Positions 33,924 through 46,892 of a stretch of DNA of 64,000 bases are shown one piece after another (the stretch's first letter is position 1; every line of letters starts with the position of its first letter). The translations under genes were made by a program, and so were the position numbers. Origin of the DNA: Ceratodon purpureus (Eukaryota; Streptophyta; Bryopsida; Pseudoditrichales; Ditrichaceae); assembly GCA_014871385.1 (NCBI GenBank), contig CM026426.1:68998674-69062673 (forward strand). The letters are read 5' to 3'. Below the pieces are notes generated by a model. The model did no database searches. It saw only the letters and a list, made by a program, of their open reading frames with translations, and had not been told where the DNA came from.

Positions 33924-36900
33924 GCTATATGAAGCACTTTCTAGAAACTATGTTGCATGTAGTACACTATCCATATGATGCGCACTCCATTCGGTGGTCT
34001 GCCATTTTGGAGATGCTTAACCTATGTAATGCAATATGTCACGTTTCATTTTATGGCAGTTCACGGAGGGAGCAACGTCTTCCACTCCGAGTCCTCCCGA
34101 CGGAGCAGTGCAGAGGAGGGAGATACAGGTATTTATTCACATGTATTGCCGTAATGTAATCCTACCCTCATTGTCCAAACATTTTAAGTGTTATAGCGAT
34201 TAAAACGCTGAATGTGCCCTTCCATGGTTGGTACCCTAATAGGTTCTGAGAGGTAGTTCCATCTTGGGAAGCCCCCCTCATGCCCCCCTCCCTACGAGCA
34301 CACGGAATACCGGGAGGAACGAAGATTCTCGAATAAGGAGGGAGTTGCAACCAGTGCCGTCACTAGTCGATAATAACACGTAGTGGAGGGAAGAATTTGA
34401 TAAAAGACTGGAAAACAATGAGTCTAATGTATCCTCCCTTCATAAAAAAATAGACTTCGTCATAAACACTCTGCTTTCTAAGGGACAGCAAGGGACTCTT
34501 GGAAATGAGTCGACACATCCACGGAGGGAAATTGCAGGTACGTCCCCTACCTCTCCTATTCAATTCGAATCAACTGGAAAGGCAATTGGCTTTGTATTAG
34601 CCACTGCCGCAAGGACATGCTCGGTGTCGGTGGTATCACACGAATTAAGGAGCGATGGCCATGCCTTCCCGGAGCTAGGTTAGTTATTGCCCATACCATC
34701 CACAAAATGTGAATGAGCTTAATATATACGTCATACACATGCGTGTCTTAGTTTTTGTATTATTTAGCTCGCCACATTTGCCATGAACGTTTACTACATT
34801 AAGTTGGCTGTATCGGTAGCAGGGGATGGCGGGGATTTTATCAACGGAAGAAGGGCGACTGATTTTAATCAATCTGAGGACAAGGAGGACTTGGCCGATG
34901 CAGGTGCCCTACATGTACCTCAGCAAAACGTAGCCCAAAACGTAGATAAGCCATCGACAGTACTCACGGGCGCCCATATTCCCTCCTCAATCACGCATTA
35001 TGCAATGCAGGTGGCTCTAGGATCATTCGACGATGAAATTCTATGCACACAACCGAGACGTCCACCATCTGATTCAGGTAAACCATGGGAAGACGATGTC
35101 CTTGTTCTGTTGTAGAAAACGGAGTTTGTCATCCTGTTTTGCTATAGGACATTATAACGCGTTTAAATCTGCAGTAGTACAGCGCCTACTGACCGGATGT
35201 CGCAACTCGTGCAGGTGAATCCGAGAATGAAGAGCCGCCCCTGAAGAGAACATGTTCTGAGCATGTCACAGGTTCTTTCAAACTTCCTGTCTCTTCCACT
35301 TTGAATGCTTTGCGTACGTTACGTTATGTACAACGATATATCTGAAGGCTTTGGTGACTCCCAATTACTGTCTCAGCAGATGCCCCCAACTCACGGATGG
35401 CTGACACACACAGCATCGCAGTCGCAGGTAAGGGATCATCGGCCGACGCCCTCATCTTTGTACAGGGGCAGGCACGGAAGACATTACTTCCAGCACGAGA
35501 GTGAAGCAAAAGAGCAACAAAGAAGCCGTCGAAGTACCTCGAACACGTACCCCCCTCTCAAAATCGTCCATGCATTGAGAAGGTAAGAGACTCCACCCAC
35601 TTCAACTTTGTCACAATCGGGTGTAAAATGTGGTAGAAGTTCTGTATTGCGGATCACCTGGTTATAAATGACATTCTAACTATAATCAAGCTAACGATGT
35701 ATACTGTAATCTAATGGTACATTATTGTGTGCAAGCGGGCCCCTTGCACTTGAAGCGGTATGTCTAGGTGATGCACCCAGACCATCAGAATGAGACCGTC
35801 GCTCTTGGATAGAGCGGTCTACATTGGAATTCTAAGAAAACAAAATACGTTCCTAATGTATCCGGGGTGCCTTGGGAACCTGGAATGCAACTGGTGACAA
35901 TTGAACATGCTTATCTTCAGTGGGCACATGTTATTCCCATGTATCCAGACAAGCATCGTCAGGGGCTTCAAACCATGGCTGATGCAATGAACGGCGAATT
36001 TGCAGAGGACTCAACCATCTTATGGAGAACAAACTATCTAAACTACGTCCAGGCTGCAAAGAAGTAATCCGAGGTATGAAGACTGATGAAATCGTCTGCA
36101 AATGTTATGACATGCATGGACTTCTCTCATATGTAAGACGTACATGTAAGATGTGTCACGCCCATTACATGCACTAACAAGCTCAATTATTTCAGTACAT
36201 AGGGTGTGGGATAGTGGACGCAGCCTGAGTGATCAACATATAAGCCGTTGTTATGTGTACATGCTGAGGAGGATATGGTGACCAAGAACTGATGAACAAG
36301 GGCTTATAGTGAGCAATCACGGTCTACCGCTCCCAAAACCTCGTTGTAGGCAGATTGACTCACGTACTCCATCAACTATAAATTCCTCAACATCGCCCTT
36401 TGTGCGATTATGCTCTAGAGGGGAGAGAACCTCATCAATATATGTATATGCTTTTACTTCACTACCGTTTGCAATGTCACAGTATGTGCGTGAACTCACT
36501 ATGTCGTCATCATATTATACATTTTAATCTAATGTGTGTACTCGGCTTTCTCTTCAAGCCATTCTAAACTGTGTGGACATGTGTTGCAAGTGGAATTCCT
36601 ACTTATGAAGCACGGCCTGTATGCACTGTTTATGATATCAGCAGGCATTGCATTTTGTTCGGAATGAAGAGGGTTCTCCTGAATACGATGCAGAACATTA
36701 ATCAAGAGTATATTAAACGTCTGTGAAGTATATAATGAATACAGTGATTTCATTTCCTATCATGAACCCGTAACACTGTTCCATGCTACTATTCTCAACC
36801 GCATATATGGCTACGATACGATACCTAAACCAGTATTCGGAAATTCAGGATGGCCGTTGACCTAGATGCATACATTCAAAGCCGTGGCGCAATCGAGACC

Positions 36901-37400
36901 CTCGACGACGTTCCACGCCTACATCAAGAAGGGTACATCGATGGCCACTAGTATGGGGACACATGCTGTAAGAATGTCCTCCCGATTCTATGACGGGATC
37001 TGGTTTGGACGTCTTTGGATATTAGTAATTCCGGTTCATCACTTTATCAAATATACATTTACTACCATGAACAACCATTGTCGATGCCAAACGACATAAA
37101 TTAACCGTCCAGATGAGATAGACGTAACGGAATCGACGCATCTGCAAGACACCGCCAAACACGCTGCACCGAGGCCCTTCCCTTGTTTTTTGTGACCGAT
37201 TAGAACGGATGCACCCGTCCCTCACGGCTCTGAAACCCTGTCGATGGTGGCGCTGGTTGATCGCCTTTTACTAAATACGGGCATCCAAAACGACGAGTTC
37301 TCTGCTAGTGTGAGAAGAGCCCAGACCTTATTGGCACAGTTCCTTTCTGAATCTTACATGCTTGCCAAACAAACATAGCTGGAAATCAAGGACTTTAGGG
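33924..37400. other. region of short frames, no gene supported
   Basis: Small plus-strand frames (34783-35115, 35305-35586, 35867-36067, 36866-37099) show polar, protein-like composition but no recognisable domain. They may be exons of the decayed gene to the left. Otherwise nothing defined was seen. Confidence 0.35.
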
Positions 37401-37404
37401 GGCG

Positions 37405-37960
37405 ACATGTTCTTCAAGCCTTTCTGCAAGATGTGAATAAGGTAGAAGCAGTAGTTCCAGACTAACTTTGCATTCGAGCATCGATAGAAGCAGTGAGTGT
37501 AATTCTCAATTTCAGCTGTGTTACAGAGTTGGCAAGCTTGGTTAATCCTTGGGTTGTATTTTCCCCTTCACAAGTTCGTTGCTAAGCCTTGATGCCAGAG
37601 TGACCACATGAAAGCTGCTTCCTTTTTAGATCGGATTGATTTCCAAATCTCCTTCCATTTCATCGTGAAATTGGGGCTCCCTTCAGATCACCACTTCTCT
37701 TGGATTGGCTTGTGTAAGGTGGTGCTATTGCATAAAAGTTCTCTCCCTTTCTGTGAACTCTAGATCATGAGAGAGGTTCCACAAGCCCACCTCCAATGGG
37801 CCGGGTCAATTCGAGTGAGGGAACCTGGTAGACCATAGTATACAAAGTACTCAGTCTTTGATGTCTTGTTCTTATTGATTTGCTCCACACGCACTCGCCT
37901 GAAAGACCCTAGCCATTCATTAATATCTTTGAAAAATAGTTGCAGTTTCATAGGGGACTA
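37405..37960 (-). mobile_element. LINE (L1-type) 3' fragment with zf-RVT domain
   Basis: On the minus strand the segment reads MKWKEIWKSIRSKKEAAFMW then NQACQLCNTAEIENYTHCFYRCSNAKLVW. The C-x2-C...H-x(2-3)-C-type spacing with a following VW is the zinc-binding domain typically found downstream of plant LINE reverse transcriptases. It is interrupted by a TGA where TGG would fit. The reverse transcriptase itself is not present, so this is a truncated relic. Confidence 0.65.
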
Positions 37961-38104
37961 GGAGCTTGGACCAAGGTCCAACTAAGTAGACGATGGAGGG
38001 GAGGGGGGGGGGGGGTTTCGAAGTGCTTAAAGATCAGTGAAGGATCTCGGGCACCAGCTTGCTGAGGTACAGAAAGCAAAGCTGGCATTGATACGAGGGC
38101 CGCA

Positions 38105-38412
38105 CCAGGCCTTTCTCGCCACTAAGGGCTTGGCAGTTTTGGGGAAACGCAGGCTGCCCCGGCCTCCCTCTCTGCCCGACCTCCCTCGGGCCTCCCTCTG
38201 TCCCTACGGCGTAGCCGCAATAGTTTCCTACGCCGAAACGGCGTCTTAGGATTGATGACTCCTTTGTCGAATATTCTCCATCCTCTTTGGGTTGATGACA
38301 TGTTTTAGTTAGTATTTTGGTTAGTGCGGCACCAAGGAGGCCGGGTAGAGAGGGAGGCCGTGGCAACCTGCATTTCCCCAAAACTGCCCAGCCCTTAGTG
38401 ACGAGGCCTGGC
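38105..38412. mobile_element. foldback / MITE-like inverted repeat
   Basis: Two GC-rich arms of about 90 bases (38105-38195 and 38326-38412) are imperfect reverse complements sharing CACTAAGGGC, GCAGTTTTGGGGAAA and GGCCTCCCTCTCT. The loop of about 130 bases contains a small palindrome around GGCGTAG. I could not identify a target duplication. Confidence 0.65.
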
Positions 38413-41400
38413 CTCCGGCAGGGTCTAGTCAGCCACTTCAGCCAGACCGGCTGAATTCGGATGTGGGTCCGGTGCGACCCTGATCCAGCGCCCAGGGAAG
38501 ATCAACCCCCACACTTGTACCCTCGCGGGATGGAGTGTGGGGCTTCATCCGACCCCTCCCCATCGTAACCCTGGTTAGGCTGCCAACGTTCTCGCCTCCG
38601 TTCCCTGGTTCCCCGCTCCGCCATCTTGTCACCCCGCTTCCCCAACTCCCGCCTCCCCGCTTCCCTGACTCCTGCCTTCCTTGCCCCGACTCCCGCCTCC
38701 CGGCTCGACGTCGCCTGCTCGCCATCATCGTCACCTCGGTGCTCGCCCTCGCTTGCTCCCCGTTATCGTCGCCTGCTCGCCTCTCTCCCGTGCGGTTGTT
38801 AAGAAGAGCTGCTGGCGGCTGTGAGGAGGCGCCAAATTCTGGAGGAGTTTAGCGGCGTCGGCGAGATCGAGGCAAGCAGCTGAGGTGTAGCAAAGTGCCG
38901 AAAGTGCTGCACCAGCTGCAAAGAGTGCAGAAGTCGGGGTCGACAACGAGGGTCAGGTAAATCTAGAAACCAGTGATATGCCAGGAGTTAGCTCTTGTCA
39001 CCACGAAGTGCACAGAACATTCAAGTCTGAATCTCTGAAGTGGAAACTTGAGATTTTATGAGAATGGAATTGCTTCATCCCAGGCGAACTACTGTAGAGG
39101 GGGTAGATGCTTTAGAATGGTGGAATTGAAATCATGCATGAATGCTTCAAAACACACATGGTGCTTGAGCCCATCTCGCAACATCACGAGCGGCCACACG
39201 CATTACTCTAGACACAGTAGACATTTGTGATTCTATAAACTGTTCTGCAGATGCTGGTAGTCAATCAAAAATATATGTGTTATAGTAGCAGATGCTTATT
39301 TTACTCATGTCGTTCTGCTTTCCTTCATGTAGCTTCTTCTCATGGCTTAAATGCAGATTCTGCTCACTCTCTTTCACTCTCTTCTCCTTGTCTACGCAAG
39401 GAACAGCTTCCTCCTTTGCTTGTTCCTCAGGTCTCGACCTAACCTATGAGCATGAAAACTGAGGAAACTTAAATTGGGGCACATGCATGAACTAATGTCT
39501 AGTTGCTTAAATATTCAGGTTGCACATGATAAATCCAGCGTTGCCCCCTTTAGGTGCCGGTTCCTACTTCATTTTTCATTCAACTTTTTTGTTTATTTAG
39601 TGCTCTCATTGCTTGTTTTGTATATTGTTAAGTATTTTGTTTTCATTGCTTTTGTACCTTTCACCTTGGAATCACAATTCCTAGTTACATGTGTTTTAGA
39701 ATTTAGGGTTGTATGTCTCTCATTTTTTATAGAGAATTCTTTGTTATGTTTTTGCAGGTTGAAGTGAAGGTTCATGAAGAAGAAAAGAAAAAGTGGAGAG
39801 TTTGAAGTAGAGTTAGTTAGGAAAAGTAGAATCCTAATTACTTTAAACTTGTAACAAACAATTTCTAATGTATATTGATGCAAGCTATTTTCCACATTTC
39901 TTTTGATGTTCGACTTTGCATTGCATTAGATTCTTGTATGTATGGATTGTGTTGAAGAAATGTAGGGGTTGTACTTACATTTTCCAAGTTTGTATTGATT
40001 TTGAAAAATTAGGGTTAAGTATTTTAGATACTTTGCTCATTCTGTAAAATTTCTTCATAAAGTGTAACATAGATAACATTGAAGTTTAAGTTTATGGTGA
40101 ATGTTCATTGTATGTTTATGGTTATGTGTTTTAGAGTATGAGTTGCCAAATTACGGTTTATTTGCAATTACGTTAAATCTTAGTGTGCTCTTTGAAATTT
40201 TTGCAATCCTTTTGGATTTTGAATTTTGAGTTTAGAAGTTTTAATGTTATTTGGCATAATCAAACAAGCCTAAGCAAATAAATGATTAAACTCCAAAAAG
40301 AAAAAAAATTAGAGGTAGTAAGCACACAAGAACAACCATGGACAAACAAAAAATGCATCTTCATAATTGAGCAATACCTATCATAAAGCACAAATAAGAT
40401 TTATCATAAGAACTTGAAAACATCCTCAAGAGAAACATACTTAGACAACTTTGATAACTCTCTACGCAATACCCATCATGAAGACCTTCTGAATTGTATC
40501 ATGACGTAGGAAATATACCCATCATAAACCTACTTTGAATTATATCACAACTCTCCAATCAATACCCATCATACCCAAGATTTTAAGCAAAAAGATTTAT
40601 CTCTGGTTGCCCTTTCATGGGTTAATGGCACACTATAAGATTGGGCCAATACCCATCGTAGCCTCAATGTTATTATATCACAAAACTTTGAAACAATCAT
40701 CAAAATAAGCACACTTGGACATACTTCCTAAGTCCCTAGACAATACCCATAATGAACATAATTTTAAATCCATCGCCATCTTAAGGGTTTACTCCTCTTG
40801 GTATTACCTATCATAGAGCAATTTTAAAATGTATCACGATCTCTAGGAAATACCCATCATAGAGATTTTGAAATACATCTTGTCTTTTGGGAAATACCCA
40901 TCATCGACTACATATGAGATAAATCACAACCACACAGAGGAAATACCCATCATAGAGAAATTTTATGATACATTACAACTCTTTAAGCCATACCCATCAT
41001 GATTGCATTTCTACAAAAAAATTATATCTCTGCTTTGTGTAATCATTCCAAAACACCTATAAAACTAGGAAATAAAAAAATAATTAAATTGTTACAACAA
41101 CATGCTCTTAAAATATAAACCATACAAATGTGCATATATTTTTAATGCATGCAATAAAATAAAATAAAAATAAAACTAATGGGCTAAAGGTTTAAAACAT
41201 ACCCCATTCAAAACTTCAAAGGTGCTTAACTTACAAATCTCCTTTGAAACCACAAGTGATATCCACTCCAATTTATGTGTACAAAAATGTTTAGGTCCTC
41301 TCATTTCATTGGAAGGCAATTTCAAGCTGCAATTATTCCTTTAAATGGATGTGGGTTCATAAGGATGAGTGCACAATACGACCAAAAAGCCCCCATTCAT

Positions 41401-41900
41401 CCACATGTCAAGGTAACCATGGGTTCGAACCATGGGTTACCTACTTGGATCATAATGGATGAGATACCGAAGGGACCATCCACATCATTCATCCGGTAAG
41501 GTACTAGTGTGGGGGTTGATTCTCCCTGGCCTGATCCAGCAAGGGTGGCCACTGGCCCTGGTTGGAAGTAAATTTAAATACTGCCCGAGAGTGGATGCTA
41601 CTGCGGTGATTAATTGTGCTTCAGGGTGATTAATTTTATTGATGAATATGGAGGCAATGACAGTAAATGCCCAGAATTAAGTAGGGTGAGTGGATTTTTG
41701 GGAGGGGTATTTGGAGGATTATTTGGGTTGGGAGAAGTGTATTGTACTACTGATTTGTTGATTTATAATGACATGTGCAGGTTTTGAGAATGTAAGTTTA
41801 TTGGAGGACTATTTTCATTAAAGTGGGTAGAATGGTGAATTGGTCCAAATCCTGACTCTGTACTAGTCTTCTTGGCAATTTAAGACTAGTATTCTTGGTT
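38413..41900. other. non-coding region with GC-rich tract and repeats
   Basis: 38413-38960 is a GC- and CT-rich tract with open frames caused by composition. 39000-40300 is AT-rich without a gene. 40366-40997 holds the ATACCCATCAT array. A small frame at 41275-41499 is unrecognised. Confidence 0.45.
40366..40997 (+). repeat. degenerate ATACCCATCAT array, about 11 copies
   Basis: The word AATACCCATCAT, often followed by AGAG or GAAG and with an ATCACAACTCT-like block in the spacing, recurs about 11 times at irregular intervals of about 45-100 bases. All copies are in the same orientation. Confidence 0.7.
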
Positions 41901-42022
41901 ATGTTTAAGTCATCAACAAGTGATTAAGTACAAATGAAAATTTATTATGTTTATTTCATTACAATGTGGTGTATCACCTTTAAAATATAAAGGGATAATT
42001 TAGTACATTCTTTACAAAAATA

Positions 42023-43140
42023 TTACTTCACATTATCTAACCAATATTGAAACAACGCCTTTCTGATTCTGGTTCCTACACGAGCAGATGTTTTATTTGA
42101 TGATTCTCGATCTTCTGTTTTAGGGTACCTATCATTATTATTGGGCATGGTATCAATATAATCGCGTGGTGACGTTAGTTGTCTATCATTACAATTGTAT
42201 CTACAAAAGTTATGCAGCACACAACAAGCAGTGATTATAGTTGCAGCATATTTGACATCAACATTCAGATTCTTCAAAATTCCTCATCTGTTTTTAAGGA
42301 TATTGAAGGTATTTTCAATTTTGACTCTTCTTTGTCTTATACACTTGTCAAAGGCATCTTGATCATCATTTCTAGACAACTTTGCATTGAAAGGCTTCTG
42401 AATTTGTTGCAGTAAAGGAGAAGCCGAATCTCTAATAATAAAGGGTTTTATAGCTTCACCTTTAATATTGATGCTATGTTCTTGTAAAATTTGCCTTCTC
42501 ATTAGTTTTTTGAAGAACTTTGAAGACCGCATGTGCGTAGCATCATGAGTGCCCCTGGCGTTAAAACACAGACATCCAAAAAATTCCAATTATTATCACA
42601 TATTCATTGTAGCAATACTGTATGTACATCGTGTCAACACCAATAATCTGCCGGGGTGTATTTTGTGGGGGGTTTCCTATATAATTTAACATTTGATCCA
42701 TCTATACCACCACAAATTTGAGGCAATTTGGTTATACAATGAAATCCACGTATAATATCTTTCAATCTCGTGTCACTTGGAATAGCCATAAATTGGTGAT
42801 ATAATTTATTTTTGTTTGCCAATGCATTACATATAAGCATCGAATACTTCAGAACTGTTGTTTTTTCAATGTCAAACTTATCTCCAACATTCCGGTTTGT
42901 TCTCGCATGAGCTAGTTTGTGAAGAATCATTGCAACTTCTTTCTGAACAGAGACAACATCTTTGTAATTGGTGTCTTGATGTTCAATGTAAGGTTTGAGA
43001 AGGACACAAAGCTTAACAAATGTACTGCATTTCACTATCCAAAAGATAAACTTGTTGATACATGACGTCCCATTGATGAATTGATCTTGGAAAGATCCAC
43101 CACCGTCTTCTTGGCAATGTTTTTTTCCTTGACCTCTCAA
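42023..43140 (-). mobile_element. PIF/Harbinger transposase, decayed
   Basis: The minus strand keeps the hallmarks of the plant PIF/Harbinger DDE nuclease: N-terminal helical region, first aspartate in QICGGIDGSNVKLYRKPP, a region CDNNWNFLDVCV carrying the likely second aspartate, RGTHDATHMRSS, the third acidic residue in RRVKIENTFNILKNR, and the C-terminal IITACCVLHNFC motif. The frame is broken: a phase change and stops between 42634 and 42589, and a TGA at 42286-42284 where TGG would fit (NILKNR, stop, GILKNLNV). The partner Myb/SANT-type gene lies divergently at 43917, the usual two-gene arrangement of this superfamily. Not functional as it stands. Confidence 0.85.
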
Positions 43141-43916
43141 TTTAAAAAAAACATACTAGCCATAGGACAAGGGAAAAAAAGAACAATATTGGAGATATGT
43201 TCTTCATAGGTAACAATATTGGAGATATGTTCTGAAGTAACAAGTCTGCTTCCATTTCTTATAATTTTGATAAAACTTACTTAAACTATGATATCTAAAA
43301 AATAAGATCGAATGAATTTAATGACAAAAAATTCAGTAGATAAACTATCATTAGGACAGTACTGTCAGTTTTTTATAAGAGTAAAGAAAAAAAATACTAA
43401 GAATAAAAAATAAAATACGATAAATTTAAAGTGCAGTAAAATAAAAAAATAATATAAATAAAATAAAGAAAAAGCCAATAAGTAAATTAAGAGTACAGTT
43501 TAAAAAAAAAAATACAAACATAAAAAATAAAATACAAACATAAAAAGTAAAATAAAAGGGTCATCAAGAAAAATAAATGTACAATAAAAGTAAAATACAT
43601 ACACCTAAAAATAAAATAAGGAAAAAGTCTAGGAGTAAACTAAAAGTACAGTAAAAGAAAAAATGAACTCACCTATAAAAGAACATGACCAACATATAGT
43701 TACATAGTTGTTTGTTGTTGATAGAGTGTCATACACATATTTTGTTTGTTTTCATTGTTATGTTCTAAAATTATTGGGAATATAACATTTGTTTTTTACA
43801 TTTAAAGTTAACATCCAAAGATCATGACTAAACCTATGGGAGATGATGGGTCGCGCAAACAAAATTCTAATCGTCATAAAGAAGTCCGTAGAGCTGGTTG
43901 TACTTGAGCTTTTGTT
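43141..43916. other. A-rich intergenic region of the Harbinger element
   Basis: The space between the divergent transposase and Myb-like genes. Most of 43370-43680 is low-complexity AAATAAAA-type sequence with a recurrent AAAGTACAGTAAAA word. Confidence 0.6.
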
Positions 43917-44423
43917 ATGGCACATGACGAAATTGCTCAAGATATCAATGAAGAAATTGCAATTGAAGAACATGAAGATGAAGAAGGAAATCGTTTTGAT
44001 ATTGCAATTTGGACCGATGAATTAACATTTTCCATGCTAGAAAAATATGAAGAAATCTATCTTTATAAAGATAGGCGTCCTAATTTAACCAAAAATATGT
44101 GGAAAGCCATAGTTGATCATGTTAATGGAATTTCTACGTAAGGATCATTTACGGAGAAACAAGTGAAGTCCAAGATTGATACAGTGAAGAAAAGATACAA
44201 GACTCTCAAGGAGAGAAAATCACAGTCCGGCACTCGAACATCTGAAGGTATTTCCTGGTCACATTTTGATGTTTGTGATAGATTTTGGGTTGTTACTCCA
44301 AAAACAAGTGGGACTCCGGGTGGTATGGATGCAGGTCAATCATTTAGACATGCTATGGTGGGCGCCACTGGTGGTCCTTCTTTTATAAATCCAAGTGTAA
44401 CATCCAAGGTGGAAGCACACTAA
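43917..44423 (+). pseudogene. Harbinger Myb/SANT-type accessory gene, 5' part
   Basis: The frame reads an acidic N-terminus then IAIWTDELTFSMLEKYEEIY, KNMWKAIVDHVN and KQVKSKIDTVKKRYKTLKER, a trihelix/Myb-like DNA-binding domain as in Harbinger accessory proteins that bring the transposase to the element ends. A TAA at 44139-44141 interrupts the domain where CAA would fit. After GGPSFINPSVTSKV the reading ends at TAA 44421-44423, just past the point where homology is interrupted. The rest of the protein appears at 55955. Confidence 0.75.
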
Positions 44424-46892
44424 AGGCCCATTCGCACTTGGCCTTAGCAAAGAGCATGCTTAAAATTTAACAACTCCACAATTTGGGGAGCAATGCCTTC
44501 TTTTTGGAAAAGGTGTAATCAATGAGGTTCGTAAAGGCCTTATCAATAGGAAGGGGATTATGTAATGGTCCCCCAAATGGAACAATACATAAGACCACTC
44601 TTATGAGAGGAAAACTAGAGAATCTTTCCAATATTGGTGGCCCCATAAGTATTGCCTACTATCTTTCAAAGCTCTTTTGTCTTCTTAAATATTAACAAAT
44701 ACCCACTCTTGAAAGTATGCCATGTGGACATCCATGTCGGATTGGTAATTACTAATGCATGTAGGTGGGAACACACACTTTTTAGTGGAGATAAAACCCC
44801 TCCTAAGACCCCTCTAAGGCAAGTGGGAACATACCTTAAGGGTGGTACAAAAACGGCAAAATCTGGAGTATACCAAGTGTATACAATCTGTAGAATGAGA
44901 AGGTTTTCCAAAATTAGCTGGGCCGTTGATCTAGATGGATCGTGGCCGTTGAGTGTTGTGGGTGGGTTCAAAATAACAGATAAACTCGGCGATCTTGATG
45001 GGGTCGAAGCGACAGGTTTGGCATTTGCGGTGTTGATGCGCAAGGAGAATACAACGTAGCTCGTCACTTTACAGCAAAGATGTTTGTCCTCTTCGTGTTT
45101 TTGGCAGGGTGGCGTTTGTTTCTTGGGAGGGTCGACAAGGATTTTCGGGAAATTGAAGAGGTTCACGCGCTTCATGCACGGTACTCCAGCAGGACGCACC
45201 AATGCGTGTGGATCCTTGGGAAATTCTTACGCGGGTGTAGACCATCACCTTCCGCACCTGACGGGAGTGGTGTCGCTCAGGAAATCTTAGTGGGGTTGTT
45301 GTTTTCGTTTCCAACCTGTGGAAACAGCGAGCGCTAGGGTTTGGAGGAGCTCGAACAACTTCTGTGAGGTGAAGATGCGAGGCTCACACAGGGTTTATTG
45401 TCTCAATTCAGATGTAGTTGTTGCAAAACAGTATGTTGCGTATCGGTTGATTTGCCAACTGGTGGCAATCCTCTTTGATTAGATGAGTGCACTGATTGTA
45501 CTCATGAGAAAGTATTAGTATCTTTACTTAGCATTCTCTCGAAGGATTTAATACCTACTTACTTTCTGAGAGACTGTTTTTATAGCGAGACTAGTACCCG
45601 AGTGATAATGGAGATGTGGATTCAGTGTGAGTTTGATATGTTGGCTCTACAGCAGTTGGGGCTCAATGTCGTAACTTCATGGGAGACTGAATTTGAAAGA
45701 TGGCAAGTGGTTGATGGCATTGATATGGTTGATGAGAAACTTACCGCCCATCCTTTCATTACTGAAACATCCGGTAATTGGAGTTAAATAACAATCTATT
45801 CAATGCATTTTGGCAGGCACCAGAGGTGAGACTTCCGGCTTCAGATCTTGTCCTCTCTCTCCATACTTCGGTAAGCGTACACATGGAATCTGTAAAAACA
45901 ATTATAGTAACAGGAAAACATTGGTCAGATGGTCAATTTTTCACTCTGTCGGTTTTCCTTCGAGATATCTGTTCTAGATATTTTCTACATCAAAGCTTGC
46001 TTCAGATATCATGATCCTGATACATCATTACGATGCTGTATTCGCGAACCTTCTTGGCATGCTGTTTGAAGCTGATCTTGTTTCTATACAAAATGATTTT
46101 GCAGCCGGAGAAGAGGCAGGATCATTTCAGTAAAGCGAACGGTGTTATTGCTACTGCAGCAAGTATGGAACTTGATAAAATACTTTCTTGAGTACCTGGA
46201 TGTCTTGATTAGCGTGGCACGGAAAACTGACAGCGTGAGAACCGGAAAACTGACAACCGAGTGAGTACATTTTCCCTTACCATTCCACAATTTGTTTTTG
46301 GTAAGAAAGAACCACAAATATTTTAATTTTTTTTATAAGGAGTAATCTGCAATGAACACCTGAGCGCAACTGATTATGTTTTCAATTTCAGAGCAAATCT
46401 GTAGTGAAGTCTTGCATTTGTTCATAGCCGTTTCTATGGTTCAAGTGTTTCAAAGTTCAACCTAGGAATATGAAATGAGTAACTTGGAATAATCTGAAGC
46501 ACCTTAGGATGCAGGAGAGCATGTATGGAGAATACAGTCAATGTTTGATGTACAGTTGTGTTGCTGTCGATTTGCATAACTTTTTGTGCTTAGGAGTCAG
46601 AAGCAATAACTCGTCAAATAGGTTTTATTGAATGGGTGACGTCCCATACATCTCCTCCATAATTGGTGAAGCATAATTGTTTCCTGTGGGCTTGAATTGT
46701 GATAGAAAAAGGTTGAAAGCACGACCATAAGCCAGAGGATTGTTGTTCGACTGCTTCAGGTAAGCCAATACTGATGATATCTTGTCATTCTAAATTTCTA
46801 GTTCTGATTTTACTAAACTGCCAACCTATCAGTCAACACGTTTGAAAAATAATTCCAAGTATCTTGTTCTGTGTAGAATTCATCGTTCAGGG
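44424..46892. other. spacer with no supported gene
   Basis: Short frames at 44652-45059, 45080-45337, 45602-45787 and 45778-46014 lack recognisable features. The region around 44900-45400 could be a promoter or 5' untranslated region of the downstream plus-strand gene, but no element can be placed. Confidence 0.4.
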
